DNA from: Pseudomonadota bacterium
GTDB taxonomy: Bacteria; Pseudomonadota; Gammaproteobacteria; Burkholderiales; Burkholderiaceae_F
Length of the DNA stretch: 64,000 nt
Assembly (NCBI GenBank): GCA_021842465.1
Contig: JAKBZN010000001.1
Span: 1 to 64,000, forward strand
Direction of reading: 5' to 3'
Below are positions 9,505 through 18,397 of the stretch, piece after piece. Under the pieces are notes generated by a model. That model was not told the DNA's origin. It saw only the letters and a list, made by a program, of their open reading frames with translations, and ran no database searches. Made by a program: the position numbers and the translations under genes. Numbering within the stretch: position 1 is the first letter of the stretch; every line of letters starts with the position of its first letter.

Positions 9505-11912
9505 GCGTCAAGGCCGACGATCCGGCCCCAGCCACCTCACAGGGAAAACGTTCCTGGATCGTCCTTCCAGCACGGCGCTTTCTTGCAGCCCTCCCGGCGC
9601 TCATAGTGGGATTCGCAGTGCTTCGACTGGGGGGGCTGACCGAAGGTTGGCCGCCCGGCGGCAGCGGCCATGGCGTGTCACTGGTCGCGGGCGCGTTTGC
9701 GGATGATCTACTGGCGCTTGGCCGGTATCTTCCTGCGCTGTTTCTGGTCTCCTGGCCGATCCTCGCGCTGCCCTCGAAACGCGCCCGGCTCATGGCCATC
9801 GGCAGCCTATGGTCGGTGCTCACCATGGCGCAATTCGGATTGACAGGCTATTTTCTGATCACCCGCGTTCCACTGGGAGCGGACCTTTTCCGATACTCCT
9901 GGAGCGAGATCAAAACCTCCGCAGCCGGCGGATACCACCCAGAGCCCGTACTCGTCTTGACGGAGGTAGTCGCTTTAGCCTTGATTTGGCTTGTGCTGAG
10001 ATGGCGCATCGGCCATAGAGAACACCTGCCATCCAGTCGCGCGACGGCAGCAACCCTCACGCTGAGCGTCGCCTTGTTTTTTCTTGCCCCTCACGAACTC
10101 CCGCTGGCAGCGGAAACAGAGTACGTCCATGACTTGCGGCTGTCAAAACTCGCGGCGTTCCTCGACAGCAACCGCGGCGCTCTCGCTGCGGATCTCTTCT
10201 CCGGCCCGCCCACCGGCAACTCGGGCAAGGGCATAGGCCGTGGCGGCCCGATACTGGGTTTTCGTTACCTGGATCCCCACTATCCGTTCCTCCATGCAGA
10301 GCAGACGCCCGATGTGCTCGGCGCGGAGTTCGCCGGCAGTAGGAATGTGCCGCCAAACTTTGTTTTCCTGATCGTGGAAGGGTTGGGCCGCTCTTTCTCT
10401 GGCACCGGCGCAACTTTGGGCAGTTTCACGCCATTCCTGGACAGCCTTGCCGCCCACAGCCTCTATTTCGAGAATTTCCTGTCCGGACAAGGGCGAACCT
10501 TTGCAGTACTGCCAACGATATTCGGATCGTTGCCATATGGGAAGGAAGGGTTCTCCGCCTTGGGGAACAGGATGCCCGATCAGCCCACTTTGCTGAGCAT
10601 CCTGAAAGAGCAGGGGTATCGGACAAGATTTTTTTGCGGATGGGACCCGAACTTCGACAACGAGACCGGGTTTCTGCAACGACAACTCGTCGATGAGATA
10701 TATGGCGTGCACGACTTCGGCCGCAATCCTCCCCCCCAAAGTTATTGGGGTTTCGAGGATAACGATCTCGTGTCGTTTGTACTTGCCCACGAAGCCCATG
10801 CGATTTCCAAGCCGTTCGTGGACATCATTCAAACGATCACGATGCACACACCCTACTGGTTCCAGGGCCAGAAACATTACTATCCGCAACTGGAACGGAG
10901 ACTGGACGAACTTGGCATTCCGGCAGACCAACGGAGCCGCTATCGCAACCAGCGCGCAATCTACACTTCGATTCTGTACACCGACGACGCCCTGCGACGC
11001 TACTTCCATGAAGCAGCGAAACAACCCTGGTTCCGGAACACGATATTCCTCATCACCGGCGATCACCGTCTCCCGGAAATTCCGGAGGGGGAGTGGATCG
11101 ACCGCTATCATGTTCCTCTGATTGTCTACTCGCCCATGCTAACGAAGCCGCGGCGCGTCAAAGCCATTTCATCCCAATTCGACATCGCGCCCAGCGTCCT
11201 GGCGTTTTTGTCCAAAAACTACGGCCTGAACAGTCCGCCGCGCGTCACCTGGGTCGGATCGGGACTCGATCTCGGAATGACCTTTCGCGATGTCCATGAG
11301 ATTCCGCTCATGCAGACCAAGGCGACCTTCAACTCCTTTGTGCATGGCCTCTGGGCAGTAAGCCGGAACGCGCTATATCGGCTTCATGACGGGATGGACG
11401 CCGAACCGGCGCAGAATCCCGCAATGCTGACGGAAGTGGAGGCGCGATTCCGCGCGTTCCGCGCGGCAAACGACGAATTTTTGCGCACTGACCGATTAAT
11501 GCCGCGAAGCGCGGCCACCCAGTTGGCTTCCTATGCGGAGGTAAAACGCGCGTCGGTCGTCTCGGTGAAGGCCAAGGCGGGGCCGACCTTGGCAATCAGC
11601 GAAGTTCGGATCGCGACGAGCCGCCGGAGGCAACTCGCTGTTGACATGACGGCCACGAACTCAGGCCAACGGGATAGTCCGGCACTGGTGCCGATCGCCG
11701 TGATCGAGACGGATCGCGGGAAGGAACTGCTGGAGTCTTATGGGATACCTCTACCCATTCCGCGCCACGGAAAAATGCACCAGCGTATCGCGCTCAATAC
11801 CGAACACGTACCAGCGGGCCATTACTACCTAGCCGTGATCCTTGCCGACCCGAACAAGGGTGGTCGCGTCGGCGACGGGCGATTCCACATCCCCATCACC
11901 ATCGCGCCATGA
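9498..11912 (+). CDS. LtaS-like membrane phosphotransferase/sulfatase-superfamily enzyme
   Basis: An 804-residue inner membrane enzyme. About five membrane spans occupy the first ~195 residues, as in lipoteichoic acid synthase and OpgB-type phosphoglycerol transferases. The extracytoplasmic alkaline-phosphatase-superfamily domain begins near PNFVFLIVEG (residue ~285), has a candidate nucleophile threonine in GQGRTFAVLPT (~330) and the metal-site ITGDHRLPE (~517). A further ~115-residue beta-rich domain closes the protein. It overlaps both neighbours, so the three plus-strand genes form one operon. By family it could transfer phosphoglycerol or phosphoethanolamine to the exported polymer, or remove such groups; which one is not readable. 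Confidence 0.82.
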   Translation: MVSVKADDPAPATSQGKRSWIVLPARRFLAALPALIVGFAVLRLGGLTEGWPPGGSGHGVSLVAGAFADDLLALGRYLPALFLVSWPILALPSKRARLMAIGSLWSVLTMAQFGLTGYFLITRVPLGADLFRYSWSEIKTSAAGGYHPEPVLVLTEVVALALIWLVLRWRIGHREHLPSSRATAATLTLSVALFFLAPHELPLAAETEYVHDLRLSKLAAFLDSNRGALAADLFSGPPTGNSGKGIGRGGPILGFRYLDPHYPFLHAEQTPDVLGAEFAGSRNVPPNFVFLIVEGLGRSFSGTGATLGSFTPFLDSLAAHSLYFENFLSGQGRTFAVLPTIFGSLPYGKEGFSALGNRMPDQPTLLSILKEQGYRTRFFCGWDPNFDNETGFLQRQLVDEIYGVHDFGRNPPPQSYWGFEDNDLVSFVLAHEAHAISKPFVDIIQTITMHTPYWFQGQKHYYPQLERRLDELGIPADQRSRYRNQRAIYTSILYTDDALRRYFHEAAKQPWFRNTIFLITGDHRLPEIPEGEWIDRYHVPLIVYSPMLTKPRRVKAISSQFDIAPSVLAFLSKNYGLNSPPRVTWVGSGLDLGMTFRDVHEIPLMQTKATFNSFVHGLWAVSRNALYRLHDGMDAEPAQNPAMLTEVEARFRAFRAANDEFLRTDRLMPRSAATQLASYAEVKRASVVSVKAKAGPTLAISEVRIATSRRRQLAVDMTATNSGQRDSPALVPIAVIETDRGKELLESYGIPLPIPRHGKMHQRIALNTEHVPAGHYYLAVILADPNKGGRVGDGRFHIPITIAP

Positions 11913-12823
11913 CGACCGCCAGGCAGGCTGCCGCTTTGCTGGTCTGGATGGCGCTGATGATATCTCCCGCCATGGCTGCCGACCGCGCCACCTGGATCTG
12001 GGAGGCGGATGCACTCCACCTTATCGAGCATCCATCGGATGAGCGGCAAGCGCTATCGCTGCTGCGGCGCCGGCACATCACCACACTTTACCTTTACGCC
12101 GACGCGGTTCACGACCGTGGCCTGCTAGTCCGTCGAGCGGCCGATTACCGGTACTTCGTCAAGCGCGCTCATGAGGCGGGCCTGCGCGTCTTCGCTCTCC
12201 TCGGCCCCGACTGGCGGACCAGGGCCACGACGATGTTCCAGCGGGTTTTGGACTACAACCGTTCATCCTCCCCATCTGGGCGATTCGATGGGGTGAACCT
12301 GGACATCGAACCATACAACATCAACGGGTGGAGACGAAACGAACGTGAACTGCTCCGTCAATACCTGGATTTGGGCAGCGCTCTTATGGATTTGAAGCGC
12401 GCTTCACGCCAAACAATCCTGGTCGGACCTGCGATTCCGTTCTGGTTTGCGGATATCTCGGTACGATGGCGTGGCGTTTCCGGCAGCGTCACCCGACACG
12501 TACTCGCAATGTTCGACTATGCGGTCGTGATGGATTACCGCAACCAAGCGGCAGGGGGGGATGGAATTATCGAGCATGCCGCTGCATCCCTGGCAATTGC
12601 CCGGCACCAAGGCAAACCAGTCTTGCTCGGCATCGACGTGGAGCCGGGCGGGCTGGGAAAGACCTCGTTCTGGGGACGGACAGAAGGCGACATGCATTAC
12701 GCGCTCTCCGAAACAAAACGAGCCTTCCAAGCCAACCCAGCCTTCACCGGCTTTTCGATTGAAGACTTTGGTGCGTATCGCGCCTGGCTGACTCGCCAAG
12801 CGCGCGGGATCGGCGGCAAATAA
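11909..12823 (+). CDS. secreted TIM-barrel protein with a GH18-type active-site signature
   Basis: A 304-residue protein with a signal peptide ending at AMA-AD (about residue 23). At residues ~125-133 it carries FDGVNLDIE, which fits the glycoside hydrolase family 18 signature, including the final catalytic glutamate. MDYRNQA (~205) and GFSIEDFG (~280) sit where GH18-like barrels have substrate-binding strands. It starts inside the stop of the LtaS-like gene (ATGA overlap). A periplasmic hydrolase that trims or edits the polymer, like PgaB or PelA in other loci, is the obvious inference. Overall similarity to true chitinases appears low, so family membership is provisional. Confidence 0.72.
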   Translation: MTTARQAAALLVWMALMISPAMAADRATWIWEADALHLIEHPSDERQALSLLRRRHITTLYLYADAVHDRGLLVRRAADYRYFVKRAHEAGLRVFALLGPDWRTRATTMFQRVLDYNRSSSPSGRFDGVNLDIEPYNINGWRRNERELLRQYLDLGSALMDLKRASRQTILVGPAIPFWFADISVRWRGVSGSVTRHVLAMFDYAVVMDYRNQAAGGDGIIEHAAASLAIARHQGKPVLLGIDVEPGGLGKTSFWGRTEGDMHYALSETKRAFQANPAFTGFSIEDFGAYRAWLTRQARGIGGK

Positions 12824-12826
12824 GAA

Positions 12827-13564
12827 TCACCACGCCACCGGCGTTCGCCCCATCGCGACCAGGAACTGGTTCGCCTTGGAGAAATGCCCGCAGCCCAGGA
12901 ATGGCACCGGGGGCCGCCGCGCGGACAGCGGCGAAGGATGATTGGCGGCCAGGACGCAGTGTCGCCCTTCGGCCACGGCGTCGATCCGGCCGCGGCGCGC
13001 CTGGGCGTGCCCTCCCCAGAGCAGGAAGACCTTGGGAGCGGGATCGCGCGCCACGGCGTCGAGTACGGCGTCCGTGATCGCCTCCCACCCCTTCCCGGCG
13101 TGGCTGTTGGCCCGGCCGTCCTCCACCGTCAGGACCGCGTTCCACAGCAGGACTCCCTGGCGCGCCCAGGAAGCGAGATTGCCCGTGGACGGAATCTGCG
13201 CGCAGAACCCTTCGCGCTGGAGTTCGCAGAAAATGTTGCGCAGGCTGGGCGGTAGCCGCACGCCCTCGGGAACGGAAAACGCCAGTCCGTGGGCCTGGCC
13301 GGGGCCATGATACGGATCCTGCCCGAGGATCACGACGCGAACGTTGCCGGGATCGCACCCCTCCAGCGCGGCGAAGGGATTGGACGGATAGACTCGCGCT
13401 CCCGCTGCGATCCGCGCATCGAGAAAGGCGGTCAGCCGGCGAACCGCCGCACCGTCGAGGGCTTCCTGGAGCGGCGCGCGCCAGCCTGCGGGGATGGCGT
13501 CGAACTGCGCTTGTACCGGAGCATGGAGACCTGGATTGGAATTCATAGGCGTAAGGGAAAGCAC
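12827..13564 (-). CDS. ung: uracil-DNA glycosylase, family 1
   Basis: A 245-residue base-excision repair enzyme that removes uracil from DNA. The catalytic GQDPYHG motif, the LLLWG-type strand and the NHPSPLS loop are all present, in the family order. The length is close to that of other bacterial Ung proteins; M7 is an alternative start. It converges on the polysaccharide operon with only three bases between the stop codons. Confidence 0.96.
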   Translation of the reverse strand: MLSLTPMNSNPGLHAPVQAQFDAIPAGWRAPLQEALDGAAVRRLTAFLDARIAAGARVYPSNPFAALEGCDPGNVRVVILGQDPYHGPGQAHGLAFSVPEGVRLPPSLRNIFCELQREGFCAQIPSTGNLASWARQGVLLWNAVLTVEDGRANSHAGKGWEAITDAVLDAVARDPAPKVFLLWGGHAQARRGRIDAVAEGRHCVLAANHPSPLSARRPPVPFLGCGHFSKANQFLVAMGRTPVAW

Positions 13565-13574
13565 AGCGGGATCC

Positions 13575-13592
13575 CCCCTACCCGACTAGGGG
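13575..13592. promoter_or_regulatory. inverted repeat upstream of the DsrE-TusA-SQR module
   Basis: CCCCTA and TAGGGG form a perfect 6-base inverted repeat with a 6-base spacer (CCCGAC), about 100 bases before the DsrE-like start. The TACCC...GGG half-sites recall NarL-family heptamers. A similar element lies upstream of dsrA. Operator function is inference. Confidence 0.4.
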
Positions 13593-13692
13593 ATGGTTTC
13601 TCCAGAATGGGGGGATCCAGAATCGTCGGGAGAGTCCCTCCGGCGCGTCCCGCCGTCCACAACACAACGAAACCCAAGGGAGACGATACCCG

Positions 13693-14085
13693 ATGAGTTC
13701 CTCCAAGCTCAGCATTCTGGTCGTCAGCGGCAGCATCGAGCGCCTGCAGATGGCCGCGATGGTCGCATCGGTCGGCGCGGTGAGCGGAACGGCCGTCACC
13801 GTCCTGCTTTCGATGAATTCGCTGCAGTATTTCCTGCGCGACAATCCATCGCACCCGGTTCCGGAGGGAAGCTTCGGTCAGATCATGGCCGGCAAGAAGA
13901 TTCCGCCATTCAAGGAACTGTTTGAAAATGCCATCGATCTCGGCGACGCGAAAGTGCATCCCTGCTCGATGGCGATGGACGTCCTCGGCGTCAAGGCCGC
14001 GGATCTCGACGGATTTCTTGCATCTCCCCTGGGCCTGACGAAGTTCTTGACCGACAGCACGGGCGGGCAGATGCTTACGTTTTGA
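13693..14085 (+). CDS. DsrE-like sulfur relay protein
   Basis: A 130-residue soluble DsrE/F/H-superfamily protein. It begins with the beta strand LSILVVSG and has a single conserved cysteine at position 91 in the context HPCSMAMD. The same C-x-M-x-x-D pattern occurs in DsrE2 of this window (GCQMTVD). A persulfide-carrying role is therefore likely. It is the first gene of a four-gene plus-strand cluster with a TusA-like protein, an SQR-like flavoprotein and a DUF1641-type protein. A good ribosome site (AAGGGAGA) precedes the ATG. Confidence 0.85.
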   Translation: MSSSKLSILVVSGSIERLQMAAMVASVGAVSGTAVTVLLSMNSLQYFLRDNPSHPVPEGSFGQIMAGKKIPPFKELFENAIDLGDAKVHPCSMAMDVLGVKAADLDGFLASPLGLTKFLTDSTGGQMLTF

Positions 14086-14114
14086 ATCCGAGAACAAGAA
14101 GAAGGAGAGGCGCG

Positions 14115-14345
14115 ATGGCGAAGCGACATACGATCGACGCGCGGGGAACGTTCTGCCCCGGGCCGCTGATGGAACTGATCGCCGGAATCAAATTGGCGGA
14201 CGTCGGCGACGAACTCGAGGTGCTCTCGTCGGACGAGGGATCCTCGGCGGACATCCCGGAATGGATCCGCAAGGTCGGCCACGAAATGGTTTCCACATCC
14301 CAGGAGTCGGGGGTGTGGCACGTCGTGGTCCGCAAGATGAAGTAA
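14115..14345 (+). CDS. TusA-like sulfurtransferase
   Basis: A 76-residue SirA/TusA-family protein. The signature cysteine is Cys14 in the FCPGP motif. I start it at MAKRHTID, preceded by GAAGGAGAGG, rather than at the upstream track start. It follows the DsrE-like gene by 29 bases. TusA proteins hand sulfane sulfur between persulfide carriers, so the pair probably forms a relay connected to the adjacent flavoprotein. It differs from the second TusA at 40782. Confidence 0.9.
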   Translation: MAKRHTIDARGTFCPGPLMELIAGIKLADVGDELEVLSSDEGSSADIPEWIRKVGHEMVSTSQESGVWHVVVRKMK

Positions 14346-14372
14346 TCCGGACGACAAGGGAGGAGACGAAAA

Positions 14373-15506
14373 ATGAAAATTTTGATCGTAGGCGGCGGGA
14401 TGGGCGGCACGATCCTGGCCAACAACCTGGCCCGGCGGCTGTCGCATGAGATGAAGACCAAGAAGGTACGCCTGACGATGCTCTCCGCATCGGACCGGCA
14501 CATGTATCAACCCGGGCTGCTGTACGTCGCGCTGGGGCGCGCCTCCACCGATGAACTCTATCGGGATCAGGCGAGCCTGCTCGAGCCGGGAATCGAGTTC
14601 CACGTCGACCCCGTGGAGGAGTTCGATCTCGACAAGAACCGGGTGAAGACCAAAAGCGGCCGCAGCTTCGATTACGACCTCATCGCCATCGCCACGGGTT
14701 CGCGCGCAGTGCCGGAAGAGATCCCCGGGTTGGCGGAGCATTCAATCAACGTCTACACCGAGGAAGCGGCGCTGAAGTTCTGGAAGACGATCAATGCGTT
14801 CCGCGGCGGGCGCATCGTGATCTCGGCGGGCGTGCCGCACAAGTGTCCGATGATCCCGCCCGAACTCACCTTCACGCTCTACGATTTCTTCCGCGATCGC
14901 GGCCTGGCCGACAAGGTCTCGATCCACTACACCTACCCGATCGGCCGCCTGCACAGTCTGGAGCCGGTCGGAAAATGGATGCAGGGTGAGTTCGACCAGC
15001 GCGGCATCACCAGCGAAACGCTGTTCAACATGAAGGAAGTGGACGGCGAGAAGAAGGTGATCCGCAGCATCGAAGGGGCGGAGACACCGTTCGATCTCCT
15101 GGTGGCGGTTCCCGGCCACAAAGGGATGGAAGTCATCGAGAAGAACAACCTCGGCAAGGGCGGCTGGATCCCGGTAAACCGCAACCGACTCAACATCGAG
15201 GGCCGTGAAAATGCGTTCGCCCTCGGCGACACCACCAACCTGCCGATCAGCAAGGCGGGGTCGACCGCCCACTTCGAGGCCGAAGCGCTGGCGGAGAACC
15301 TCGCGGCGATCGTGAAGATCGGTTCCCCCGTGCGGGACTACGACGGCAAGGTGTTCTGCTTCATCGAGGCGGGCAAAGACAAGGCCACCTACGCGATGTT
15401 CAACTACACCACACCCCCGGACCCGAAGCCGCCGACCAAGTCCATCCACTGGTTCAAGATGGCCTACAACCAGTTGTACTGGGCCAGCGCCCGCGGACTT
15501 TTGTAG
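14373..15506 (+). CDS. sulfide:quinone oxidoreductase-like FAD protein
   Basis: A 377-residue flavoprotein of the SQR/flavocytochrome c sulfide dehydrogenase family. The N-terminal FAD site is ILIVGGGMGG, the second nucleotide motif is IAIATGSRAVP and the C-terminal FAD contact is AFALGDTTNLP. Two cysteines, Cys158 (HKCPM) and Cys329 (VFCF), lie where SQRs carry their redox pair. It likely oxidises sulfide or a persulfide and passes electrons to quinone, but true substrate and SQR type need phylogeny. The cluster context (DsrE-like, TusA-like upstream) suggests that sulfane sulfur leaves on a protein carrier. Start chosen at the ATG preceded by GGGAGGAGA. Confidence 0.88.
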   Translation: MKILIVGGGMGGTILANNLARRLSHEMKTKKVRLTMLSASDRHMYQPGLLYVALGRASTDELYRDQASLLEPGIEFHVDPVEEFDLDKNRVKTKSGRSFDYDLIAIATGSRAVPEEIPGLAEHSINVYTEEAALKFWKTINAFRGGRIVISAGVPHKCPMIPPELTFTLYDFFRDRGLADKVSIHYTYPIGRLHSLEPVGKWMQGEFDQRGITSETLFNMKEVDGEKKVIRSIEGAETPFDLLVAVPGHKGMEVIEKNNLGKGGWIPVNRNRLNIEGRENAFALGDTTNLPISKAGSTAHFEAEALAENLAAIVKIGSPVRDYDGKVFCFIEAGKDKATYAMFNYTTPPDPKPPTKSIHWFKMAYNQLYWASARGLL

Positions 15507-15515
15507 GGAGCCGCC

Positions 15516-16268
15516 ATGAGCCAGGGACAAACGGACCCGGCCGCCGCAAACGCGGTGGTGGCGGGAGAATTGGAGCGCCTGCTTGCAGGAGCTCGCGATG
15601 CGCTGACGGACGACACCGTCACGCGCCTTTCGGCGACGGTCGGCAACGGGCTCGATGCACTGGACCGGGCCAACCGCAGCGGCGTATGGGACGCGCTTCC
15701 GACCGTTTCGGCGCTGGTCCAGAGCGGCGATCTGCAACGGGTTGCCGACCTCGCCCGCCTGATCGGCGCCGCCGAGGACAGCCTGTCGGACGACATCGTC
15801 GGCCGCCTGTCGGGCGCCGCGGCGGGCGGCCTCGACCTGCTCGACCGGATCAACCGCAGCGGCATCATGCAGGCCCTGCCGACGATCACCCGGATGGTCG
15901 AAAGCGGCGATCTGGATCGCCTTGCGGGTCTGGCCCGGCTGGTGGGCTCAATGGAAGACTCGCTGTCGGACGACATCGTCAACCGACTCGCACTCGTCGC
16001 CACCCAACTTGCGGCGCTCGTCGACAAGCTGGCGCGCAACGACGGGTTCCTGCGCCTGATCGACGTGCTGGGACGCGAGGAAGTGCAGAACGGACTGATC
16101 GATCTTGCCGATGCCGCCTGCGCGGCGAAGGCTGCGGTAGCCCGGGAACCGGCGCCTTCGGGCGGGCTGTTCGGACTGCTGCACGTCGCCGGGAACCCCG
16201 ACACGCTGCGTGCATTGCGGTTTGTCGCGCTGACGTCGGCGAATCTGCAAAAGGGAACCAAGGGCTGA
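15516..16268 (+). CDS. DUF1641-type repeat protein
   Basis: A 250-residue alanine/leucine-rich helical protein 9 bases after the SQR-like gene. A ~60-residue unit is repeated: residues ~30-89 and ~90-149 align almost end to end, each with D/LSDDIV-RLS, a NRSG(V/I) block and a SGDL-R-A-LARL block. A third partial copy starts near 150 (SLSDDIVNRL). DUF1641 proteins commonly neighbour SQR-like flavoproteins and formate dehydrogenase-like enzymes, and their function is not established. A membrane-surface or oligomerisation partner of the SQR-like protein is a guess from context. Confidence 0.75.
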   Translation: MSQGQTDPAAANAVVAGELERLLAGARDALTDDTVTRLSATVGNGLDALDRANRSGVWDALPTVSALVQSGDLQRVADLARLIGAAEDSLSDDIVGRLSGAAAGGLDLLDRINRSGIMQALPTITRMVESGDLDRLAGLARLVGSMEDSLSDDIVNRLALVATQLAALVDKLARNDGFLRLIDVLGREEVQNGLIDLADAACAAKAAVAREPAPSGGLFGLLHVAGNPDTLRALRFVALTSANLQKGTKG

Positions 16269-16281
16269 TTGCCTCGCCCCC

Positions 16282-16309
16282 GCCCCCTCTCGCCTCGGCG
16301 GGAGGGGGC
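16282..16309. terminator. bidirectional terminator-like hairpin
   Basis: GCCCCCTC-t-CGCC-tc-GGCG-g-GAGGGGGC forms a strong stem between the convergent DUF1641-type gene and nadC. There is no clear T-run on either side, so termination efficiency is uncertain. Confidence 0.5.
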
Positions 16310-16343
16310 GCACGGGCGGCACCATGCCGCCGCCGAGAAAAAC

Positions 16344-17240
16344 CTACGCCACCCGCAACGAAAAATCGATCGCGCGCACGTCCTTGGTAAGGCCCCCGAT
16401 CGAAATCCGGTCCACGCCCGTCGCCGCGATCGCGCGCACGGTGTCCAGCCGTACCCCACCCGAAGCCTCCAGCGCCGCCGGCTCGGTCCCGGCATCCCGG
16501 GCAAAGGCGCGTGCCAGCGCCACCGCCTCCCGCATGGTCTCCGGCACGAAGTTGTCGAGCAGAATCGACCGCGCACCGGCCGCCAGCGCTTCCTGCAACT
16601 GCGCAAGCGTCTCGACTTCGATCTGTACCGGCACGCCCCGTCCCGCAGCCGCCCGCAGCGCGGGGGCGACGCCCCCCGCCGCGGCGATGTGGTTCTCCTT
16701 GATCAGGATCGCATCGTAGAGTCCCATGCGATGATTGACGCCCCCGCCGACCCGCACGGCGTACTTCTGCGCCACACGCAGGCCGGGAATCGTCTTGCGC
16801 GTATCGAGGATGCGCGCTCGGCTCCCCGGCACCTCGGCAACCGCATCGACGTAGCGGCGCGTCGCGGTAGCGACCGCCGACAGGGTTTGCAGAAAGTCGA
16901 TCGCCGCGCGTTCACCGGTCAGGATGGCGCGCACCGGACCGTGCAGCCGGCAGACCACCGAATCCGCGGCCATCTGCGCGCCCTCGTCGTATGCCCATTC
17001 GATCGTGACCCGGGGATCGAGCCGACCGAACACCGCCTCCGCCCAGGGGATACCGCACAAGACCGCCGGCTCGCGAACCAGCAGACGGGCCTCGACCATG
17101 GCCGAAGCCGGTAACAGTTCCGCCGTGCAATCGCCGGGCCCGACATCCTCGGCCAAGGCGGCCGCCACATTGGCCGCCACGGCCGCCTCGACCACCGGGA
17201 TCTGCCCCGGATCGGCAAATCGCCAGCGCGCAGACGTCAC
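16344..17240 (-). CDS. nadC: nicotinate-nucleotide pyrophosphorylase (carboxylating)
   Basis: A protein of about 298 residues converting quinolinate and PRPP to nicotinate mononucleotide in de novo NAD synthesis. Family signatures are visible: the [14 protein letters not shown] strand, the [13 protein letters not shown] block and [11 protein letters not shown]. The track start (17462) lies deep inside nadA; a GTG at 17240 overlaps the nadA stop as GTGA and gives the usual family length, so I use it. It is co-transcribed with nadA, while nadB lies 30 kb away. Confidence 0.95.
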   Translation of the reverse strand: MTSARWRFADPGQIPVVEAAVAANVAAALAEDVGPGDCTAELLPASAMVEARLLVREPAVLCGIPWAEAVFGRLDPRVTIEWAYDEGAQMAADSVVCRLHGPVRAILTGERAAIDFLQTLSAVATATRRYVDAVAEVPGSRARILDTRKTIPGLRVAQKYAVRVGGGVNHRMGLYDAILIKENHIAAAGGVAPALRAAAGRGVPVQIEVETLAQLQEALAAGARSILLDNFVPETMREAVALARAFARDAGTEPAALEASGGVRLDTVRAIAATGVDRISIGGLTKDVRAIDFSLRVA

Positions 17241-18310
17241 GCAGGCCCCATGCCTTGGGAGCCCGCCTGAAGAAATGGTGCCGGCGCCGAGGTTCCCGCG
17301 GCCTTGCGCGCCGCGGCAAACGCCAACATGCGCTCGATCGGAACCAGTGCGCGGGCCGCCAACTGCCGATCGACATCGATTTCCTGGGAACGATCGCCCC
17401 GCACGGCGGCATCCAGCGTGTCCGCCAGACGATCGACTTCGTTCATCGCCATCCAGGGGCAATGTGCACAGCTCTTGCAGGTTGCGCCGCGGCCCGCGGT
17501 CGGCGCCTCGAAAAACACCTTGTCGGGCTGGGCCTGCCGCATCTTGTGCAGGATGCCGTTGTCCGTTGCGACGATGTATTCCGGCGCCCCCAGGGCCTCG
17601 GCGGCGCGCAGCAACTGGGTGGTGGAGCCGACGACGTCGGCCTGGGCAACGACGGCGGCCGGGGATTCCGGGTGGACGAGCACCTTGGCCCGGGGATGCT
17701 CCTTGCGCATCGCCTCCAGTTCCGCCGCCTTGAACTCGTCATGGACGATGCAGCTGGCATTCCACAACAGCATGTCCGCGCCGGTCTGTTCCTGCAGGTA
17801 TTGGCCGAGATGGATGTCCGGCGCCCAGAGAATCTTCTTTCCCTGCGCGTGCAGGTGGCGCACGATGTCGAGGCCCGTGCTCGACGTCGCCACCCAGTCG
17901 GCACGCGCCTTGACCGCAGCGCTCGTGTTGGCATAGACGACGACCACCCGGTCGGGATGTTGGTTGCAGAACGCGTCGAACCGATCGATCGGGCACCCCA
18001 GGTCGAGGGAGCAGGTCGCCTCGACGGCCGGCATCAGGACCCGTTTGTCGGGGCTCAGGATCTTTGCCGTCTCGCCCATGAAGCGCACCCCCGCGACGAC
18101 CAGCGTGCGGGCGGGATGGTCGCGCCCGAACCGGGCCATTTCCAGCGAATCCCCCACGCAACCGCCGGTCGCATCGGCAAGGTCCTGCACCGCGCCGTCG
18201 ACGTAGTAATGCGCGACGAGCACGGCGTCGAGCGCGCGCAACGCTTCGCGGATGCGCGCGGTCAGGGCCGCCGAAAGCGGCGGCGGGGAATCGGGTCGAA
18301 GATCGTCCAT
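17237..18310 (-). CDS. nadA: quinolinate synthase
   Basis: A 357-residue [4Fe-4S] enzyme condensing iminoaspartate with dihydroxyacetone phosphate to quinolinate. Cysteines that fit the cluster ligands appear in [18 protein letters not shown] and CKSCAHCPW. The [16 protein letters not shown]-terminal motif and HPESP segment are typical. I choose the start MDDLRPD because the upstream extension has no family resemblance. It is translationally coupled to nadC and divergent from the UbiH-type gene. Confidence 0.95.
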   Translation of the reverse strand: MDDLRPDSPPPLSAALTARIREALRALDAVLVAHYYVDGAVQDLADATGGCVGDSLEMARFGRDHPARTLVVAGVRFMGETAKILSPDKRVLMPAVEATCSLDLGCPIDRFDAFCNQHPDRVVVVYANTSAAVKARADWVATSSTGLDIVRHLHAQGKKILWAPDIHLGQYLQEQTGADMLLWNASCIVHDEFKAAELEAMRKEHPRAKVLVHPESPAAVVAQADVVGSTTQLLRAAEALGAPEYIVATDNGILHKMRQAQPDKVFFEAPTAGRGATCKSCAHCPWMAMNEVDRLADTLDAAVRGDRSQEIDVDRQLAARALVPIERMLAFAAARKAAGTSAPAPFLQAGSQGMGPA

Positions 18311-18397
18311 AGGAAGATGGTTAATTATAATGACCCCTCTTCCTTTTCCCTTGCCGGCGCGCAAAGCGCCGCCGCCCCAGGCAAACCACGAGCGAAC

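Noticed and set aside
12744-13358. 204-residue minus ORF overlapping ung
   Set aside because: Arginine/glycine-rich alternative frame of ung with no motif.
17240-17462. N-terminal extension of nadC in the ORF track
   Set aside because: It lies entirely within nadA in another frame and shows no NadC similarity; the GTGA overlap gives the normal protein length.
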